Source: Chara braunii
Taxonomy: Eukaryota > Streptophyta > Charophyceae > Charales > Characeae
Length of the DNA: 21,609 nt
NCBI GenBank assembly: GCA_003427395.1
Contig: BFEA01000270.1
Span: 1,171,012 to 1,192,620, forward strand
Direction of reading: 5' to 3'
Made by a program: the position numbers and the translations under genes
The notes under the pieces: model-generated
Told to the model about the DNA's origin: nothing
Databases searched by the model: none
The model's input: only the letters and a program-made list of their open reading frames with translations
Part shown: positions 18,145 through 21,609 of the stretch, piece by piece
Layout of the letters: every line of letters begins with the position of its first letter
How positions within the stretch are numbered: the first letter of the stretch is position 1

Positions 18145-18906
18145 TGTGGGCTCCTCGAACAGATCAGGGAACTTAGCAACGACGCGTTCTATCTCTGGGG
18201 GTGTTTTACCGGCCTCCCCTTTCTCAGAGACATAAACAAGGTACATACCCTCCTCTTGGTTTTGCTTGTAGTAATTGTAGAACGCTGATGCACACAAGCA
18301 GCCATAGGTATCTACAATACTGCTGGCCTTGAACTTAGTCAATCTGACAGTTCGGCCATTGGGCAACTTATGTTTGAGCACCTTCTTATCCCAGTCAAAC
18401 TGGGGCTCAACAACTTTGAGGTAGTACATGCCTAACAACATGTCAAATGGTAAGTCGTCGCTAACCAAGAACGAGATCTTATGGTTAAGCTCTCCTCCTC
18501 CATAGGAGAAGGTACAGACTACGTCCTTGATGTAGTCCATTACAATCATGCGCTCTTTGTTGGCCAAAATAGATGCTACTGGTCTACTAAGGTGCCGTAC
18601 CCGGTCCTGCAGGTACATCCTCTCCAAACAGTCACGACTTATGTAATTCCGCGTGGAGCCTATGTCTATGAAGGCACCACGTTTGCGGCCTTCTGTTCTC
18701 AGCGCCACCCAAGACTCGCGAGGATCCTTGTTTGACCACTCACTCTCCAAGTCTTCTAAGGCTTCAGACACATCTAACGTCCAGAGCATAGTTTGGTCTA
18801 GTTGTGTCTGCGGGGTGACTAAGGGGTCATTAGCCTTGGCCTTGTCATGAAGTGGGGAGGGTATCAATCCCACTTCATCTTGAGCTAATACTTCCACTGG
18901 CCTCAC
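18145..18906 (-). pseudogene. Aspartic protease region of element 2
   Basis: Protease would cut the Gag-Pol polyprotein. The active-site loop reads FIDIGST with the catalytic Asp at residue 81 of this frame (codon 18664-18666). The usual D-S-G or D-T-G is D-I-G here, which may weaken or abolish activity. The flap-side LLGM motif is present further on (about residue 155), followed by PQFDWD and the linker to RT. Compared with element 1, about 13 residues ahead of the active site are missing (element 1 has an extra Val-rich strand before GRKVGAF), an in-frame deletion that removes a predicted beta strand. The frame begins after a stop just upstream of 18906, so separation from gag reflects decay or a programmed shift; I cannot tell which. 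Confidence 0.82.
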
Positions 18907-18954
18907 GCGTTTCCCGAGCTAGAAGCCTGGGAATAGGTTACCCCCATCTTTGGA

Positions 18955-20755
18955 GCAACCTTTTGCGTAACCTTAGCGTTCTGGCACTTGTACTGCGAGT
19001 GTCCGTATTCCCCGCAGTTGATACAAGCCACGCGTTCGGCGGTCACGCCACACGTCTTGATCAAGACTTGCCTTAACCCACTCAGCCTGTTTGGTCTGAT
19101 TGGAGGCGGTCTTCCCTTGACCCCTAGGTTGGCCCTTCCCTCGGCCAGCCGCCTTAGTCTTGACTGCTGCGGCGAGGGTGCTACCCTCAGCTACCTCCTC
19201 GCCGTCATACTCTGTATGGTCCATCAGGTCAGAGAGTTCGTCGATCTCAGTTTGAGTCCCATTTGACTCAACCATCATCAACTTAGCCCTCTTCTTCTTC
19301 CATTCCTGAGGACTCTTCTTCTTCTTTGAGTCATTCCCTGAGGTGGGTTGAGCATTGCCTAGCGTGGCCTCCAAGTCTAAGGCTTTCCTACACAATGTCT
19401 CAAACGAGTGGTACTCGGTGCGTGCCTCACTGGCTAGTAAGTTCCTGATGTTCTCTGGGAGACATCTGACAAACGTAGTCAAGAGGAACTGGTCGCTGTA
19501 GTTAATGCCTGGGACGAGGATCAGGCTCTCAACAGTAATCGTAAGCTCTCTAACCGACTTGAACTTTCGTTGGTCTAGTTTGTTAATGGCATCAGAGGCC
19601 CTTTGTGCCGCCTGTGGGTTATGCCATCCAGCTTCTACCATTTCCATAAACTGGTCTAACGTTAGAGACTTAGCCCAGTCCGCCATGCGTCTCCCATACC
19701 CGGCCTTTATAACTACACCATCTAACCATTTGGCTGCCTTACCCTCTAGGTAAGATGTCGCAGTTACCACTTCGTCCTCTAGCAAGGTTCTTTTGGCCTT
19801 CACCCAAACCGGGACCGTTCTCAACCAAGTGTTGAGTTCTTCGTCCTTTCTTTCCCCTGAGAAGGGAAGAGCCGGTTTCATCATGTATTAGGGTACCAAT
19901 GCCCTTGCTGCTGTCCCTGTGGAGGAACAGGTTGTTGCGGTGATGTAGCAATCACCCTGGACCCGAAGAAGAAGACGCAACAGTCTGTGAGACTGTTGCA
20001 GACGTACCACTTGGTTGTGTACCAGCTTGAACTGGAAAGGGGTCTGACATCGCCGATAACGGCAACAGCGATTGTGCTGGTGGCCGGAATCCTGGCCTTG
20101 TCAAAGCATCCAAGAACTGGTCTAGAGTGCTCTGCATGAAGTCTAATTTGCTGTCCACGTGTGCGTGCAATGACATCATATTCTTCTTCAATACTTTCAC
20201 CGGGTCAGTCAATGCTGACTCATCCAAGCACTCTAATTCAGCCTTGTCAGCCTCTAAAGTTTCAAGCCTGGCTGCTCTAGTTTTCATCGCATTTTCTCTA
20301 TCGATAGCATCTTTCAGGTCCTGCTCTAACTTACGTCGGAGCCTCTCGACCGGCTGGATCTCTCTGAGCTCCATCTCATGCGAGGTCAACGGGCTGAACT
20401 GCGCGCCCGCCATTTGACTAGAAGACTGTCTAGAACCTGTGGAACCGGAAGTGCCCGAGGAACTTGTGGAACTCGTTGGCATTCCCAACTGGCTCCCATT
20501 AGTCCCTGACGAGGACGCTGACGATGACGCAGCAGAGCTTGCGCCGTTAGCCATCGCAGCTGCTCTGGCTGCTGTTGCCTGCTCTCTTGCTGCTTTGTTT
20601 GCTTCCTGTAGTCCTGCTGCTAGAGCACGGGCTCTACGTATCCATCTTTCTTCTCCCGGCTCCAAGGCCTGGAACACGTGCGGTACCCTTAGTGCCTGTG
20701 CACGTGTTATTCTCCTACCATCAACTCTATCATCAACAGGGTATGACCCACTCAT
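18955..20755 (-). pseudogene. gag: gag of element 2, frameshifted
   Basis: The start is the ATG at 20753-20755 in the context CTAATGAGTG shared with element 1. Frame one (to 19952) holds a Ser/Gly/Thr-rich low-complexity stretch and a coiled-coil-prone segment (RRKLEQDLKDAIDRENAMK). A Pro/Gln-rich linker of about 70 bases (19886-19955) is in a second frame. The gag domain is in a third (19884-18973; LPFSG, TWLRTVPVW, YLEGKAAKWLDG). A further one-base shift near 19035 moves to the zinc knuckle at 18984-19025, which is a complete CCHC (CINCGEYGHSQYKC). So the domains survive but at least three frameshifts separate them. Confidence 0.9.
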
Positions 20756-21609
20756 TAGTTAGACAGATAGTGTCTACGCTAGAGCCCCTAATGGAATCCT
20801 ACCGCAAGATGTATCTGACCGGCACGTAATTTTCTATAAATAGTTGTGTCCGGTGAGTTCCCTACTATACCGAATCAAGTGGCATGTCTACAACATTCAC
20901 ACAGATTGTCTACATAGTCTAGATGCACCCTGATTGGTTCACTTACAGCAGCATTAGTTAGAACTGGCTATGGTAGCATACAGCAGTCCTACACTAATCT
21001 GTCTGTGAGGTTAGCAGTCCGTCAACCAACTAATCAAAGGTACCAAAAGTCAATGTAGCAGATGTATGATTGATGGGTATGGTTGTGTATACAGTTGAGC
21101 ACCAACTGGAACCTACCCTTCCCCTCAATCCAACATACCGAACAGCATCTTTGAGCGAGCAGTGTCTTTGTGTGTGTATCGGCCCACCCCTGTGCCCAAG
21201 TCAGAGCCAAGTAAGCCAGCAAGCCCACTCTTATTTACCCTCGTACGGAAACGAGCCTTACACCCGGATGATCTGGCTGATCAGGAGGATTATTAAGAGC
21301 GCCCCCATCTCTGCAGGAATTATTTAACGTCGCAGTAAGGACGACGATCACAGCCAGAATCATTCCGAGTACCCAACCAGAAATGTTTATAGACGGTCTG
21401 GTAAGCGTCTCATACAAGGCTGTCACACTTGGCAAGACTTCTATTTGGCGCAGCAAAGTGCCTTACTGGACAGCAGCCATCGCATGTGTGACCTACTCCC
21501 ATTGGGTTGGCATAGTGACCGTGACCCAGTGCTTCGACCAGGGCCCTTCAGAGGCACCGCCCTTTCTCCTTCCAGATGCTTCCGGGAAGATTGTCGTCTC
21601 TCAAGGTAG
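20756..21609 (-). other. Leader of element 2, cut by window edge
   Basis: This is the untranslated leader between the (unseen) 5' LTR/PBS and gag. No PBS complement is found before the window ends, so the leader is longer than 850 bases. The distal part, about 21130-21609, is homologous to 4788-5250 of the element 1 leader and carries the antisense frame. The gag-proximal 270 bases are poorly conserved between the two elements. Confidence 0.85.
21070..21609 (+). pseudogene. Antisense leader ORF of element 2, unknown protein, runs off window
   Basis: This frame lies on the plus strand, opposite to gag-pol of element 2. The first part, open to TAA at 21325-21327, contains GPPLCP (21181-21198), LPS and IWLIRR. 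Relative to element 1 one base is missing near 21305-21315, and similarity continues in the frame open from 21281 to the window end: 109 codons without a stop, containing QELFNV, TITAR, DGLVSV, a Trp-rich region, ACVTYSHWVG, VTVTQCFDQGPSEA and ending SGKIVVSQG. The frame was still open at the last base. No known family is recognised. Usable starts are an ATG at 21073 or a TTG at 21070; an upstream exon is possible. Confidence 0.5.

Larger units (their letters stand above)
14047..21609 (-). mobile_element. Element 2: decayed Ty3/gypsy element, opposite orientation, 5' LTR outside window
   Basis: Read on the minus strand from right to left: leader, gag, protease, RT, RNase H, integrase, polypurine tract, 3' LTR. 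Domain order and translations are clearly homologous to element 1 throughout. Its reading frames are better kept but still broken by at least three in-frame stops, several frameshifts and a 170-bp tandem duplication. The five bases beyond the LTR are GCATG (14042-14046); a matching GCATG right after its 5' LTR would confirm the target duplication, but that border is outside the window. Confidence 0.94.

Noticed and set aside
15075-20829. Numerous plus-strand frames opposite the element 2 genes
   Set aside because: They are shadows of gag-pol on the other strand; unlike the leader frame I see no evidence of independent conservation in element 1.
21235-21456. Sense-strand frame in the element 2 leader with a hydrophobic segment (LAVIVVLTATLNNS)
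   Set aside because: It has no ATG at its beginning. The homologous frame in element 1 is broken by stops on both sides of this segment, and the antisense frame explains the conserved stretch over a longer distance.

Overview
The window looks like a piece of a draft nuclear genome from a green-lineage (streptophyte) eukaryote; a charophyte alga such as Chara is my guess, not something the sequence proves. The reasons are two Ty3/gypsy retrotransposons with a plant-type initiator-Met primer binding site and a chromodomain-like integrase tail, a plant-like U6 snRNA copy, abundant micro- and minisatellites, and no convincing intact host gene. Single N bases and a Nextera mate-pair junction adapter left at 3900-3937 show that this is a short-read assembly with local errors.

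Layout. 1-3278 is repeat-rich DNA without a confident gene: (TC)n, (CA)n, a 4 x 52-bp minisatellite (276-482), a 61-bp (CT)n, a 3'-truncated A-tailed U6 retropseudogene (2101-2178), one possible small exon (2284-2505) and a ~20-bp minisatellite ending at 3278. Element 1 (3279-11718, + strand) is a decayed Ty3/gypsy element: 5' LTR, PBS, ~1.26-kb leader, broken gag, protease, RT-RNase H and integrase, then a 3' LTR that lost its first ~444 bp in a deletion joining the integrase ORF directly to LTR sequence. It sits inside the ~20-bp minisatellite with a CTTT target duplication. 11719-14046 is a gene-less spacer with tandem repeats and what may be a third, older LTR. Element 2 (14047 to beyond the right end, - strand) is a related element whose 3' LTR, polypurine tract, integrase, RNase H, RT, protease, gag and leader are present; its 5' LTR lies outside the window.

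Within each element the order is LTR - PBS - leader - gag - PR - RT - RNase H - IN(chromodomain-like) - PPT - LTR, a normal copy-and-paste retrotransposon. Both copies carry many stops and frameshifts and neither should encode a complete polyprotein.

The most interesting signal is in the leaders. Between PBS and gag both elements carry a homologous reading frame on the strand OPPOSITE to gag-pol (5377 down to about 4788 in element 1; about 21070 to beyond 21609 in element 2, the last 109 codons open to the window edge). I do not recognise the protein. An antisense extra gene upstream of gag would be an unusual organisation and is the best candidate here for something undescribed.
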